From an uncultured Pelagibacteraceae bacterium (GTDB taxonomy: Bacteria; Pseudomonadota; Alphaproteobacteria; Pelagibacterales; Pelagibacteraceae): DNA of 64,000 nt. How positions within the stretch are numbered: position 1 is the first letter of the stretch; each line of letters opens with the position of its first letter. A program made the position numbers and the translations under genes. Location: NCBI GenBank assembly GCA_902622795.1, contig CACNRD010000001.1, positions 1 through 64,000 on the forward strand, read 5' to 3'. The notes under the pieces are model-generated. The model saw nothing but the letters and a program-made list of their open reading frames with translations. It made no database searches and was not told the origin of the DNA. Below are positions 52,619 through 63,176 of this stretch, piece after piece.

Positions 52619-54641
52619 ATTAAAAGTAAATGACATTGAAATTGAGGTAGAAGAAGGTTTAACAGTATTACAAGCCTGCGAAAAAGCTGGAGCAGAAATT
52701 CCTAGGTTTTGTTATCATGAAAAACTATCAATAGCAGGTAACTGTCGAATGTGTTTAGTTGAAATGGAAAAATCCCCTAAACCAATTGCTTCTTGTGCAA
52801 TGCCTGCCGCTGAGGGAATGAATATTAAAACTAATACTGCTTTTGTTGAAAAAGCTCGAAAAGGAGTTATGGAATTTTTATTAGCTAACCATCCTTTAGA
52901 TTGCCCAGTATGTGATCAAGGTGGTGAGTGTGACCTTCAAGACCAGTCTATGTTTTATGGAGTAGATAAATCACGATTTAAAGAGAACAAAAGAGCTGTA
53001 CCAGAAAAACATATGGGACCATTAATTAAAACTCAAATGACAAGATGTATACATTGCACACGATGTGTAAGATTTGCTACAGAAGTTGCTGGTGTATCCG
53101 AGTTAGGAGCAATTGGAAGAGGTGAGGATATGCAAATTACAACTTATTTGGAGCAGTCAATGCAATCAGAGTTATCAGCAAATGTAATAGATCTTTGTCC
53201 AGTTGGTGCTCTAACATCAAAACCTTATGTTTTTGAGGCAAGACCTTGGGAACTTAAAAAAACAGAGACTGTCGATGTGATGGACGCTGTCGGATCAAAT
53301 GTAAGAGTAGATACATATGATTGGGAAGTTAAAAGAGTTTTGCCAATAATTAATGAGGATATAAATGAAGAGTGGATTTCAGATAAAACAAGATACGCGT
53401 GTGATGGTTTGTTAAATCAGAGGTTAGATACACCTTTTATTAAATATAATGGTAAATTTGAGAAAGCATCATGGAGTGAGGTTTTTAAAATTATTAAGTC
53501 AAAATTTGAAAATTCATCAAATGATAAAGTTTGTGGTTTTGTTGGTGATCTAAACAACATGGAGACAGGTTATATTTTTAAGGAATTTTTTGACAGAACA
53601 TTAAGCAATAACAACTATGATTCAAGATCGGATAACAGATATCTAGACAACTCTGAAAGAGAGAATTATATATTTAATTCTTCTATAAATGGAATTGAAG
53701 ATGCTGATTTAATATTTTTGATTGGAGCAAATCCCAGATATGAAGCTACAATTTTAAATGCTAGAATTCGAAAAGCTTTTGTAAATAATAATACAAATGT
53801 AATCTCATTGAATGATGTAGGTGATCTAACTTATCCTTATAAGAATTTAGATGGTCAAACCCAAACCATAAAAACTATTTTTGAAGGGTCTGAAGAAATA
53901 TCTAAAGAAATTATTAGCGCAAGTAAGCCAATGATTATAATTGGTGAGTCTTTACTAAAATTTAATTCAGCAGAACACTTATTTAATTTAATCAAAAATT
54001 TTTTGAAGAAAAATAATAAATACGCAGAGGATTGGAACCCATTAAATATTTTATCTTGTGATGCTGCAACAGTTGGTAATTTCGATCTAGGAATATTAAA
54101 TAATGAAAAAAATTTATTGGAGGAATTAAAATCTAATAAATTTGAAATTGTTTTCTTGGTTGGACAAGATAATTTAGAGTTTAATAAAAAAGATGAATTT
54201 GTAATTTATCTAGGTAGTCATGGAGATAAGGGAGCAGAAATTGCTGATATAATTTTACCAGGATCAGCTTATACAGAACAAGATGGTTATTTTACAAATC
54301 TAGAGGGAAAAATACAAAAAGCATATAAAGCATCTTACCCTCCAGGAGAGGCCAAAGAAGATTGGCAAATTATAAATGAATTAGCTGAAGTCATGAATAA
54401 TCGCAAATTATTTAATGATAAAGAAGAATTAGAAAGTAGTATGTTTAATTACCTAAAACTTCAACAAGAAAAACGAACAACTAAAAAAATAGAAAAAACA
54501 AATTTAGAATTTCAAAATGAAAAAATAAATATTCAATTAAAAGATTATTATTTTTCAAATGTTATTGCTAGATCTTCAAAAACTATGATTGAATGTAACA
54601 ACTCTAAACTAAATATCAAATCAACAGGTACTGAGGGTTAG
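52611..54641 (+). CDS. nuoG: NADH-quinone oxidoreductase subunit G
   Basis: 676-aa large Fe-S subunit. The N-terminal [2Fe-2S] motif is [15 protein letters not shown], then [15 protein letters not shown] and [10 protein letters not shown]. The molybdopterin-like C-terminal domain is shorter and less conserved, with a Lys/Asn-rich end. It abuts nuoH directly. Confidence 0.97.
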   Translation: MPKLKVNDIEIEVEEGLTVLQACEKAGAEIPRFCYHEKLSIAGNCRMCLVEMEKSPKPIASCAMPAAEGMNIKTNTAFVEKARKGVMEFLLANHPLDCPVCDQGGECDLQDQSMFYGVDKSRFKENKRAVPEKHMGPLIKTQMTRCIHCTRCVRFATEVAGVSELGAIGRGEDMQITTYLEQSMQSELSANVIDLCPVGALTSKPYVFEARPWELKKTETVDVMDAVGSNVRVDTYDWEVKRVLPIINEDINEEWISDKTRYACDGLLNQRLDTPFIKYNGKFEKASWSEVFKIIKSKFENSSNDKVCGFVGDLNNMETGYIFKEFFDRTLSNNNYDSRSDNRYLDNSERENYIFNSSINGIEDADLIFLIGANPRYEATILNARIRKAFVNNNTNVISLNDVGDLTYPYKNLDGQTQTIKTIFEGSEEISKEIISASKPMIIIGESLLKFNSAEHLFNLIKNFLKKNNKYAEDWNPLNILSCDAATVGNFDLGILNNEKNLLEELKSNKFEIVFLVGQDNLEFNKKDEFVIYLGSHGDKGAEIADIILPGSAYTEQDGYFTNLEGKIQKAYKASYPPGEAKEDWQIINELAEVMNNRKLFNDKEELESSMFNYLKLQQEKRTTKKIEKTNLEFQNEKINIQLKDYYFSNVIARSSKTMIECNNSKLNIKSTGTEG

Positions 54642-55640
54642 ATGGAATATTTGAGTATATTGTTTGATCAAGTTTATAAAATTCTTTTTTTATTAGTTCC
54701 GGTTTTAGTATCTGTTGCCATGGTAGTTTGGCTTGACAGGAGGGTGTGGGCGTTTGTTCAAAAGAGACAAGGACCAAATGTAGTTGGTCCGTTTGGTCTT
54801 TTACAAACTATTGCTGACGCATTAAAATATATTTTTAAAGAAATCATAATCCCATCAACTTCGAATAAAGTAATTTTTATTCTTGCACCAATTGTAACAA
54901 TGACACTAGCTTTAATTGCTTGGGCAGTAATTCCATTTAGCGCAACGCAAGTTTTAGCTGATATAAATGTTGGTATTCTCTATTTATTTGCTGTTTCATC
55001 TCTGGGTGTCTATGGAATTATTATGGGAGGATGGGCTTCAAATTCTAAATATCCTTTCTTAGGAGCAATTAGATCTGCAGCTCAAATGGTATCTTATGAA
55101 GTATCTATTGGAGTGATAATTATTAATGTTCTTCTTTGTGTAGGATCACTTAATTTAAATGATATTGTGATAGCTCAACAAGACTTATGGTTTGTTATTC
55201 CGTTATTCCCAATGTTTGTTATTTTTTTTATTTCTGCATTAGCTGAAACGAATAGACCACCATTTGACCTTCCAGAAGCAGAAGCAGAACTAGTCGCTGG
55301 TTATCAAACAGAATATTCTGGGATGATGTATGCAATGTTCTGGCTTGGTGAATATGCAAATATTCTTTTAATGTGTGCAATTGGCGCGATCTTATTTTTG
55401 GGTGGATGGCTATCTCCACTGGAAATTTATCCTTTTACTCTAGTGCCAGGGCCTCTGTGGTTAGTGTTAAAGATATTACTTTTATTTTTGTTGTTTGCTT
55501 TAGTTAAAGCAATTGTTCCAAGATACAGATATGACCAACTAATGAAATTAGGTTGGAAAGTGTTCTTACCATTATCATTAATATGGGTAGTATTAACAGC
55601 CAGTTATCTATTTTATTTTAATCTTCTACCGGTAAATTAA
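54642..55640 (+). CDS. nuoH: NADH-quinone oxidoreductase subunit H
   Basis: 332-aa membrane subunit at the arm junction, about eight helices. The signatures [20 protein letters not shown] and [20 protein letters not shown] are intact. Confidence 0.98.
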   Translation: MEYLSILFDQVYKILFLLVPVLVSVAMVVWLDRRVWAFVQKRQGPNVVGPFGLLQTIADALKYIFKEIIIPSTSNKVIFILAPIVTMTLALIAWAVIPFSATQVLADINVGILYLFAVSSLGVYGIIMGGWASNSKYPFLGAIRSAAQMVSYEVSIGVIIINVLLCVGSLNLNDIVIAQQDLWFVIPLFPMFVIFFISALAETNRPPFDLPEAEAELVAGYQTEYSGMMYAMFWLGEYANILLMCAIGAILFLGGWLSPLEIYPFTLVPGPLWLVLKILLLFLLFALVKAIVPRYRYDQLMKLGWKVFLPLSLIWVVLTASYLFYFNLLPVN

Positions 55641-55642
55641 TT

Positions 55643-56128
55643 ATGAAAATATCAAGATTTTTTAAAACAATATTTATGGTGGACTTTGCAAGTGGTCTAT
55701 ACATGGCAGTGAAAGAAGTATTTAAATCAAAAAAAACAATAAATTATCCATTTGAAAAAGGTAAGATAAGTCCTCGTTTTAGAGGAGAGCATGCATTAAG
55801 AAGATATCCAAATGGTGAAGAGAGATGTATTGCATGTAAATTATGTGAAGCCGTTTGTCCAGCACAGGCGATAACGATTGAATCAACTCAAAGAGAAGAT
55901 GGAAGTAGAAAAACCACTCGTTATGACATTGACATGATGAAATGTATTTATTGTGGATTATGCGAAGAATCTTGTCCTGTAGACGCTATAGTTCAGGGTC
56001 CAAATTTTGAATTTTCAACTGAAACAAGAGAAGAACTTTATTACACAAAGGATAAACTGCTAGATAACGGTGATAGATGGGAAAATATTTTAGAGGCTAA
56101 TATAAAAGCTGACAGTTCTCATAGATAA
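55643..56128 (+). CDS. nuoI: NADH-quinone oxidoreductase subunit I
   Basis: 161-aa ferredoxin-like subunit with two [4Fe-4S] clusters (N6a, N6b): [16 protein letters not shown] and [16 protein letters not shown]. The amphipathic N-terminal helix anchors it to NuoH. Confidence 0.98.
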   Translation: MKISRFFKTIFMVDFASGLYMAVKEVFKSKKTINYPFEKGKISPRFRGEHALRRYPNGEERCIACKLCEAVCPAQAITIESTQREDGSRKTTRYDIDMMKCIYCGLCEESCPVDAIVQGPNFEFSTETREELYYTKDKLLDNGDRWENILEANIKADSSHR

Positions 56129-56130
56129 AA

Positions 56131-56763
56131 ATGATCGCACACTCTATTTTTTTTTATACATTTTCAATCATAGCTATTGTCTCTGCAATAATGGTTACTG
56201 CTTCTAAAAATACAGTCCACTCTGTTTTTTTTTTAATCTTAGATTTCATAAGTATTTCATGTCTATTTATTATGATTGGGGCGGAGTTTTTAGGGATGAT
56301 TATGCTAATTGTTTATGTAGGAGCTGTAGCAGTTTTATTTTTGTTTGTTGTAATGATGTTAAATGTAGCTCAACAAAAAAATCAGTGGTTTTCATCGGAA
56401 GAAAGTTCAAAACATATTCCAGTAGGCCTGATAATAAGCACTCTTATATTTGTTGAGCTAATAATCGTTGTTGGTGGTTGGAAATATAAACCAGATTTGT
56501 TTGACATAAATAATTCAATTGAAATTAATAACGTCAGTAATACCCATTCTTTAGGACAAGTGTTATATACTGACTATATCCATATCTTTCAAATTAGTGG
56601 CATGATTTTATTAGTTGCTATGATTGGAGCAATTGTTCTGACTTTTAGAAAAAGAGTGGGTGTAAAAACACAAAGTTATATAAAGCAAATTTCAAGAGAG
56701 AGATCTGATGGAGTAAGCGTTGTCAAAGTTGAGTCTAACAAAGGAGTTAAGATTGATGACTGA
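56131..56763 (+). CDS. nuoJ: NADH-quinone oxidoreductase subunit J
   Basis: 210-aa membrane subunit with about five helices; [28 protein letters not shown] carries the conserved pi-bulge helix pattern. The C-terminal tail is hydrophilic. Overlaps nuoK by 8 bases. Confidence 0.95.
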   Translation: MIAHSIFFYTFSIIAIVSAIMVTASKNTVHSVFFLILDFISISCLFIMIGAEFLGMIMLIVYVGAVAVLFLFVVMMLNVAQQKNQWFSSEESSKHIPVGLIISTLIFVELIIVVGGWKYKPDLFDINNSIEINNVSNTHSLGQVLYTDYIHIFQISGMILLVAMIGAIVLTFRKRVGVKTQSYIKQISRERSDGVSVVKVESNKGVKIDD

Positions 56764-57067
56764 AATAGGCTTGGGGCATTACTTAACATTAGGAGCAATT
56801 ATATTTTCAATTGGAATTATTGGTATATTTTTAAATAGAAAAAATATTATCGTTATATTGATGAGCATAGAATTAATATTATTAGCTGTTAATATTAATC
56901 TGGTATCCTTTTCAATTTTTCTAGGAGATTTAACTGGTCAGGTATTTACATTATTTATCTTAACAGTAGCTGCAGCAGAGGCAGCTATTGGACTTGCAAT
57001 TATTGTGGTTTATTATCGAAATTCAGGGACTATTAGAGTTGAGCACATAGATAATTTGAAAGGATAA
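56756..57067 (+). CDS. nuoK: NADH-quinone oxidoreductase subunit K
   Basis: 103-aa proton-channel subunit, three helices. [20 protein letters not shown] is the family start, and the ATG at 56756 has AAGGAG upstream, so the longer track start is rejected. Buried Glu residues lie in [13 protein letters not shown] and [11 protein letters not shown]. Confidence 0.95.
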   Translation: MTEIGLGHYLTLGAIIFSIGIIGIFLNRKNIIVILMSIELILLAVNINLVSFSIFLGDLTGQVFTLFILTVAAAEAAIGLAIIVVYYRNSGTIRVEHIDNLKG

Positions 57068-57069
57068 GA

Positions 57070-58983
57070 ATGGAACTTTCAATCATATTCCTTCCATTAA
57101 TTGCATCAGTAATATCAGGCTTCTTTGGTAAATTTATTGGTGATAGAAATTCTGAAATAGTCACAAGTGCTTTAGTTTCAATATCTGCCTTATTATCAAT
57201 TTTTGTTTTATACCAAGTAATTGTAAATCAGTATGAAGAAAACATTGTAATCGCAACTTGGATCAATTCAGGTTCATTAGATGTAAATTGGTCAATGTTA
57301 ATCGACCCATTGTCAGCCATAATGTTGGTTGTGGTTACTTCTGTATCTTCTTTAGTTCATATTTATTCAATTGGATATATGTCTCACGATCCTCATAAAC
57401 CAAGATTTATGGCGTATTTATCTCTGTTTACATTTGCAATGTTAATGCTTGTAACCTCGGATAATTTTGTTCAATTATTTTTTGGTTGGGAGGGAGTAGG
57501 TTTATGTTCATATTTCTTGATAGGTTTTTGGTTTAAAAAAGAAAGTGCTAATGCAGCAGCGATAAAAGCATTTGTTGTAAACAGAGTTGGAGATTTTGGA
57601 TTTGCTTTAGGAATATTTTTAATATTTTATTTATTTGGTACAGTAAATTACTCTGAAGTTTTTCAACAAATACCAACAGTTGTTGATAAAAATTTATTGT
57701 TTTTAGGATTTGAAATTAAAGCAATAGATTTGATTTGCTTACTTTTATTTATTGGTGCGATGGGTAAGTCAGCTCAAATTTTATTGCATACCTGGTTGCC
57801 AGATGCAATGGAAGGTCCAACTCCAGTTTCTGCATTAATACATGCAGCTACCATGGTCACAGCAGGAGTTTTTTTGGTAGTAAGATGTTCTCCTATTTAT
57901 GAATATTCACCCTTAATACTAAATTTAATAACTATTGTTGGAATGTCTACAGCTTTTTTTGCAGCAACAGTAGCTTTAGTACAAACTGATATAAAAAAAA
58001 TTATTGCATATTCCACTTGTAGCCAATTAGGATACATGTTTTTTGCTGCCGGTGTTGGTGCTTATAATGTTGCGATGTTCCATTTGTTTACTCATGCTTT
58101 CTTTAAAGCATTATTATTCTTAGGTTCTGGCTCTGTGATTCATGCTTTTAAAGATGAGCAAGATATAAATAAAATGGGAGGAGTTTGGAAAAAATTACCT
58201 TACACTTATGCTTTAATGATAATCGGAACACTTGCATTAACTGGTTTTCCTTTCTTATCAGGTTTTTACTCAAAAGATGCAATAATAGAATTTGCGTATC
58301 TTAGAGGTAATACCACAGGTTATTATGCAGCTGGTATAGGAATATTAACAGCACTTTTAACGTCAATATATTCTTGGAGATTAATATTTAAGACTTTCCA
58401 TGGAGAATATAATAACAAAGAAATAAAAATAGAGGAAACTCATGAATCTCCAATGGTAATGCTTATTCCTTTATTTATTCTTTCTATTGGGGCAATTTTT
58501 GCAGGCTTTTTATTTAAAGGGCTTTTTATTGGTAGTGGCGATGAAAATTATTTTTGGGCAGAGTCTATAAAATTTTTAGAACCCTTAAGCACTGATCATC
58601 CACCTACATGGTTTTTACTTTTAACACCTTGTCTAGTAACAATATCAATTCCTATTGCCTATTATCTATTTGTTAAAAATAAAGAAATTCCAAATGGAAT
58701 AGTATCGATGAATAAACCTTTATATAAGTTTTTAGTTAACAAATGGTACTTCGATGAATTGTACGAAGTTTTGTTCATTAAATCATCAAAGCGTTTAGGT
58801 TTATTTTTGTGGAAATTTTTTGATGGCACAATAATTGATGGATTTGGCCCAGATGGAATTTCATCTTTTATAAAAAAATGCTCGATTAAAGCAAATAAAT
58901 TTCAAAGTGGATTTATTTATCAATATGCATTCGTAATGCTTGTGGGTTTTTCTGCTTTTTTAACTTTTTTAATTGTAAGATAA
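57070..58983 (+). CDS. nuoL: NADH-quinone oxidoreductase subunit L
   Basis: 637-aa antiporter-like proton pump subunit. The signature KSAQILLHTWLPDAMEGPTPVSALIHAATMVTAGVF is intact and the C-terminal region has the long lateral helix. Its last base is the first of nuoM. Confidence 0.98.
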   Translation: MELSIIFLPLIASVISGFFGKFIGDRNSEIVTSALVSISALLSIFVLYQVIVNQYEENIVIATWINSGSLDVNWSMLIDPLSAIMLVVVTSVSSLVHIYSIGYMSHDPHKPRFMAYLSLFTFAMLMLVTSDNFVQLFFGWEGVGLCSYFLIGFWFKKESANAAAIKAFVVNRVGDFGFALGIFLIFYLFGTVNYSEVFQQIPTVVDKNLLFLGFEIKAIDLICLLLFIGAMGKSAQILLHTWLPDAMEGPTPVSALIHAATMVTAGVFLVVRCSPIYEYSPLILNLITIVGMSTAFFAATVALVQTDIKKIIAYSTCSQLGYMFFAAGVGAYNVAMFHLFTHAFFKALLFLGSGSVIHAFKDEQDINKMGGVWKKLPYTYALMIIGTLALTGFPFLSGFYSKDAIIEFAYLRGNTTGYYAAGIGILTALLTSIYSWRLIFKTFHGEYNNKEIKIEETHESPMVMLIPLFILSIGAIFAGFLFKGLFIGSGDENYFWAESIKFLEPLSTDHPPTWFLLLTPCLVTISIPIAYYLFVKNKEIPNGIVSMNKPLYKFLVNKWYFDELYEVLFIKSSKRLGLFLWKFFDGTIIDGFGPDGISSFIKKCSIKANKFQSGFIYQYAFVMLVGFSAFLTFLIVR

Positions 58984-60464
58984 TGGACTTTCCTATTTTA
59001 TCATCTCTAATTTTACTACCAATAGTTGGAGCACTCTTTTTATTTTTTACAAAAGATAAAGATGGAAATAATTTAACAGCAAAATATGTTGCTTTATTTG
59101 CAACAATTGTAAATTTTTTAATTTCAATTTATTTGTGGATATCTTTTGATCAAACAACCTCATCCTTTCAATTTGTTGAGGAAAGAGTCTGGATAAAAGA
59201 TTTTATTAATTACAAAGTTGGAGTAGACGGAATTTCAATTTTATTTATTTTATTAACAGCTTTTATAACACCTCTGTGTATTGTTTCTGTAAATAATACT
59301 GTCAAAAATAGATTAAGAGATTTCTTAATTGCAATATTAATCATGGAAAGTTTCATGATTGGAGTTTTCTGTGCTCTTGATTTAGTTGTTTTTTATCTAT
59401 TCTTTGAAGCTGGATTAATTCCAATGTTTTTAATAATAGGTATTTGGGGAGGTCCAAAAAGAGTTTACTCAGCATTCAAATTTTTTCTATACACATTGCT
59501 AGGATCTGTTTTGATGTTAGTTGCTATAATATCAATATACTGGATATCAGGTACTACAGATGTAATTAAACTTTATGAGCTAGGCATTGATGCAAAATAC
59601 CAAAATTTACTATGGCTAGCATTCTTCAGTTCTTTTGCTGTCAAAACCCCGATGTGGCCAGTTCATACATGGTTACCAGATGCACATGTCGAGGCACCTA
59701 CAGCAGGATCTGTTCTTTTAGCTGCAATATTACTTAAAATGGCAGGGTATGGTTTCATTAGATTTTCCCTTGGACTATTTCCTTTGGCATCAGAAGTTTT
59801 TACACCATTAGTTTATACGTTAAGTGTAATAGCAATTATTTTCACTTCTTTCATAGCTTTAATGCAAGAAGATATGAAAAAGTTAATTGCGTATTCATCT
59901 GTTGCACACATGGGTTTCGTTACCCTTGGGATTTTTACCCTGCAACAACAAGGTATAGAAGGTAGTATTATTCAAATGTTAAGCCACGGACTTGTTTCGG
60001 CAGCATTATTTTTATGTGTTGGTGTTGTCTACGATAGAATGCACTCAAGACTAATTAAATCATATGGTGGTATAGTTACAATCATACCAAAGTACTCCAT
60101 TTTATTTATGTTATTTACATTAGCTGCATTAGGATTACCTGGTACTTTTGGTTTTGTAGGTGAATTTTTAATATTAATGGGAGCTTTTAAAGATAATTTT
60201 TTGGTAGCAGTTATTGCAAGTTTTGGAGTAATTTTAGGAGCTGCTTATATGTTGTGGCTTTATAAAAGAGTCGTTTTTGGAAAACTTGTTAATGAAGATT
60301 TAAAAAAAATGGTAGATTTAAATAGATCTGAGTATTTAATATTAATATGCCTAGCGGTCCCAACACTATTTTTTGGATTTTATCCTGAGCCACTATTTAA
60401 CACTATAGAGGTTTCAGTATCAGATTTAATCAATATGCATAACTTAAATATAGCAAGCAAGTAG
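58983..60464 (+). CDS. nuoM: NADH-quinone oxidoreductase subunit M
   Basis: 493-aa antiporter-like subunit. LFFEAGLIPMFLIIGIWGGP holds the conserved Glu, and KTPMWPVHTWLPDAHVEAPTAG the Lys. About 14 helices. Confidence 0.98.
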   Translation: MDFPILSSLILLPIVGALFLFFTKDKDGNNLTAKYVALFATIVNFLISIYLWISFDQTTSSFQFVEERVWIKDFINYKVGVDGISILFILLTAFITPLCIVSVNNTVKNRLRDFLIAILIMESFMIGVFCALDLVVFYLFFEAGLIPMFLIIGIWGGPKRVYSAFKFFLYTLLGSVLMLVAIISIYWISGTTDVIKLYELGIDAKYQNLLWLAFFSSFAVKTPMWPVHTWLPDAHVEAPTAGSVLLAAILLKMAGYGFIRFSLGLFPLASEVFTPLVYTLSVIAIIFTSFIALMQEDMKKLIAYSSVAHMGFVTLGIFTLQQQGIEGSIIQMLSHGLVSAALFLCVGVVYDRMHSRLIKSYGGIVTIIPKYSILFMLFTLAALGLPGTFGFVGEFLILMGAFKDNFLVAVIASFGVILGAAYMLWLYKRVVFGKLVNEDLKKMVDLNRSEYLILICLAVPTLFFGFYPEPLFNTIEVSVSDLINMHNLNIASK

Positions 60465-60465
60465 T

Positions 60466-61884
60466 ATGAATAATCTTAATTTAGTATTTCCTGAAATATT
60501 TATTTCTTTATCAGTAATGTTTTTATTGATTTTAGGAGTTTTTAAAAAAGATAGTTCACAATTAACTTTTAATTTATCTTTAGTCACAATTTTGGTTGCA
60601 ATAATTCTTACTGTTAACGAAACTTTTTCAGTTAACAGAATTACTTTATTTAATGAAAGTATTGTTATTGACCAAATGGCTTCATTAATGAAAATTATAA
60701 CACTGATTGGTGCTTTTTTAGTTTTAGGTATTTCATCTAGTTATCTCAAATCATTTAAAATTTTTAAAATTGAGTATCCGATTTTAATATTGAGTTCTGT
60801 ATTAGGAATGATGATAATGATCAGCTCTAATGATCTTATGGCTTTTTATATGGGATTAGAATTGCAATCTCTGGCTCTTTATGTTTTGGCAACTTTTAAT
60901 AGAGACCAACTAAAGTCATCTGAAGCTGGATTAAAATATTTTGTGCTAAGTGCACTTTCATCTGGTCTATTATTATATGGTTGTTCATTAATTTATGGTT
61001 TTTCTGGATCAACAAATTTTGATGTAATTGCAAATCAACTTACCTCAAATGATTATGCTTTAACATTTGGTATTGTATTTATATTAGTTGGTTTAGCATT
61101 CAAAATTTCTGCAGTTCCATTTCATATGTGGGCACCGGATGTTTATGAAGGGTCTCCAACAACAGTAACACTCTTCTTTACAATGGTACCTAAAATTGCA
61201 GCTCTTACTGTGTTCATAAGATTTTTATATGTTCCATTTTTAAATCTAATAGATCAGTGGCAGATGATTATTGTCTTTTTATCTATAGCTTCTATGATAT
61301 TTGGAGCAATCGCAGCAATAGGTCAAACTAATATTAAAAGACTTGTAGCTTATAGCTCAATTGGACATATTGGATATACTTTGGCGGGTTTGGCTAGTGG
61401 CTCTAATGATGGAATTCAAAGTTCAATAATATACATTTCTATATATGTGGTAATGAATTTAGCTCTTTTTTCATGTTTATTGATGTTAAAAAGAAATGAC
61501 CAATACTATGAGGATATAGATGACCTTTCAGGGCTTTCAAAAAACCACCCACTATTGTCATTATCTTTATTAATAATATTATTCTCGCTTGCTGGGATAC
61601 CACCCTTAGCAGGTTTCTTTGCAAAATTCTACGTATTTAAAGCTGTAATTGAACAATCTATGTACTTCTTAGCAATAGTTGGATTACTATCAACTGTAAT
61701 TGCAGCATTTTATTATCTAAGAATTATAAAAATAATTTATTTTGATAAAGAAAAAGAAAAATATGACTCAGATCATGGAATATGGTTAAAATTTTCACTT
61801 ACTTTTTCAACAATATTAATTCTTTTATACTTCATATTTCCTAGTCAATTAATTGAGGTAGTTTCAAGAATTATTATTATTTAA
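60466..61884 (+). CDS. nuoN: NADH-quinone oxidoreductase subunit N
   Basis: 472-aa antiporter-like subunit closing the operon. ISAVPFHMWAPDVYEGSPTT is the signature, with GLELQSLALYVLATFNRD upstream. Its last base overlaps the birA start (TAATG). Confidence 0.98.
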   Translation: MNNLNLVFPEIFISLSVMFLLILGVFKKDSSQLTFNLSLVTILVAIILTVNETFSVNRITLFNESIVIDQMASLMKIITLIGAFLVLGISSSYLKSFKIFKIEYPILILSSVLGMMIMISSNDLMAFYMGLELQSLALYVLATFNRDQLKSSEAGLKYFVLSALSSGLLLYGCSLIYGFSGSTNFDVIANQLTSNDYALTFGIVFILVGLAFKISAVPFHMWAPDVYEGSPTTVTLFFTMVPKIAALTVFIRFLYVPFLNLIDQWQMIIVFLSIASMIFGAIAAIGQTNIKRLVAYSSIGHIGYTLAGLASGSNDGIQSSIIYISIYVVMNLALFSCLLMLKRNDQYYEDIDDLSGLSKNHPLLSLSLLIILFSLAGIPPLAGFFAKFYVFKAVIEQSMYFLAIVGLLSTVIAAFYYLRIIKIIYFDKEKEKYDSDHGIWLKFSLTFSTILILLYFIFPSQLIEVVSRIIII

Positions 61885-62429
61885 TGAAATTCAAAAAATT
61901 TAAATTTAAAAAAGTTAGAAGTACTAACAATACTGCTATTAGAATAATAAAAAAAACTAATTGTAAATATGGAATGGTAATCTCAGAGTCTCAAACAAAT
62001 GGCAAAGGTCAATATGGTAGAAAGTGGATTTCACATAAAGGAAATTTGTTTGTAACTTTCTTTCATGAATTAAATAAAATTAAATTATCTATAGCAACAA
62101 TTACAAAATTAAATTGTTTATTGATAAAAAAATTAATATCAAAATATACTAATAAAAAAATTTTTTATAAAAAACCAAATGATCTTTTGATTGAAAAGAA
62201 AAAAATATGTGGAATATTGCAAGAAATAATTTTTATGCAGAATAAAAAGTACCTTATTACAGGAATAGGTATAAATATAAACAAAAGTCCTTATATAAAA
62301 AATTACCCAACTACTAATTTAAATGAGCTAACAAATAAGCATATTAAAATTAAAGAAATAGAAAAATCATTAAAGCAAATTTTTGAAAACAATTTATTAA
62401 AAATATATAATCTTAAGGTTAATAATTAA
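61884..62429 (+). CDS. birA: Biotin-[acetyl-CoA-carboxylase] ligase BirA, catalytic domain only
   Basis: Attaches biotin to the carboxyl-carrier protein. The biotin-loop motif ESQTNGKGQYGRKWISHKGN and the segment KKPNDLLIEKKKICGILQEI are clear. At 181 aa it has neither the N-terminal DNA-binding domain of E. coli BirA nor the usual C-terminal SH3-like domain, so it cannot be a repressor. It overlaps nuoN and coaX by one base each. Confidence 0.88.
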   Translation: MKFKKFKFKKVRSTNNTAIRIIKKTNCKYGMVISESQTNGKGQYGRKWISHKGNLFVTFFHELNKIKLSIATITKLNCLLIKKLISKYTNKKIFYKKPNDLLIEKKKICGILQEIIFMQNKKYLITGIGININKSPYIKNYPTTNLNELTNKHIKIKEIEKSLKQIFENNLLKIYNLKVNN

Positions 62430-63175
62430 TGTATATTTTAGGTGATATAGGAAATACTGAAACCAAAATTTGGTTAATTTCCAAAAAAAATAAAATTATA
62501 AAAAAAATAATCTTTTCATCAAAAGAAATAACAATTAATAAATTATCAAAAATATTTAAAAAAAATAATTTTAAATTTAAATATATTGAAAAAATTCTCT
62601 TCTGTAGTGTTGTACCGCAAACTTTTAATTTAATAAAAAAATTTCTATCTAAAAAAACCAATAGAAAATGTTTTGAAATTAAAAATTTAAATTTAAAATC
62701 CTTAATTAAAATTAAAGTTGATTACAAGCAAGTAGGCTCTGATAGAATAACTAATGCAATTAGTTTAATGAATGGTAAAAATAACTATATTATTTTAGAT
62801 TTTGGTACCGCAACAACATTTGATGTTTTAGTTCAAAATACTTACTATGGTGGAATTATTGCGCCAGGTGTTAAATTATCACTTAATTCTTTATCCGACA
62901 AAGCAACGCTCATACCTAAGATTAATTTAAAAAAAATAACCAAAGTTATTGGAAACAATACAATCTCAGCTGTTAGGTCAGGTTTTTTCTGGGGATATGC
63001 AGGTTTAATTGACAATATTATTTATTTAATTAAGAAAGAAACCAGAAAAACCTTTAAAATAATTATTACTGGAGGATTTTCTGATTTATTTAAAAACTCA
63101 ATAAAAACGAAAGTTAGTCAAAATCAAGATATTACAGTTAAAGGTCTAATTAAAATTTCAAGGTTAATTAAATAA
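62429..63175 (+). CDS. coaX: Type III pantothenate kinase CoaX
   Basis: First step of CoA synthesis, 248 aa. The ASKHA-type motifs are LGDIGNTETKIWLI (phosphate 1), KQVGSDRITNAISL, and ILDFGTATTFDVL (catalytic). GGIIAPGVKLSLNSLSDKAT and the C-terminal IIITGGFSDLF complete the fold. CoaX is the common form in alphaproteobacteria. It is chained to birA. Confidence 0.92.
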   Translation: MYILGDIGNTETKIWLISKKNKIIKKIIFSSKEITINKLSKIFKKNNFKFKYIEKILFCSVVPQTFNLIKKFLSKKTNRKCFEIKNLNLKSLIKIKVDYKQVGSDRITNAISLMNGKNNYIILDFGTATTFDVLVQNTYYGGIIAPGVKLSLNSLSDKATLIPKINLKKITKVIGNNTISAVRSGFFWGYAGLIDNIIYLIKKETRKTFKIIITGGFSDLFKNSIKTKVSQNQDITVKGLIKISRLIK

Positions 63176-63176
63176 T

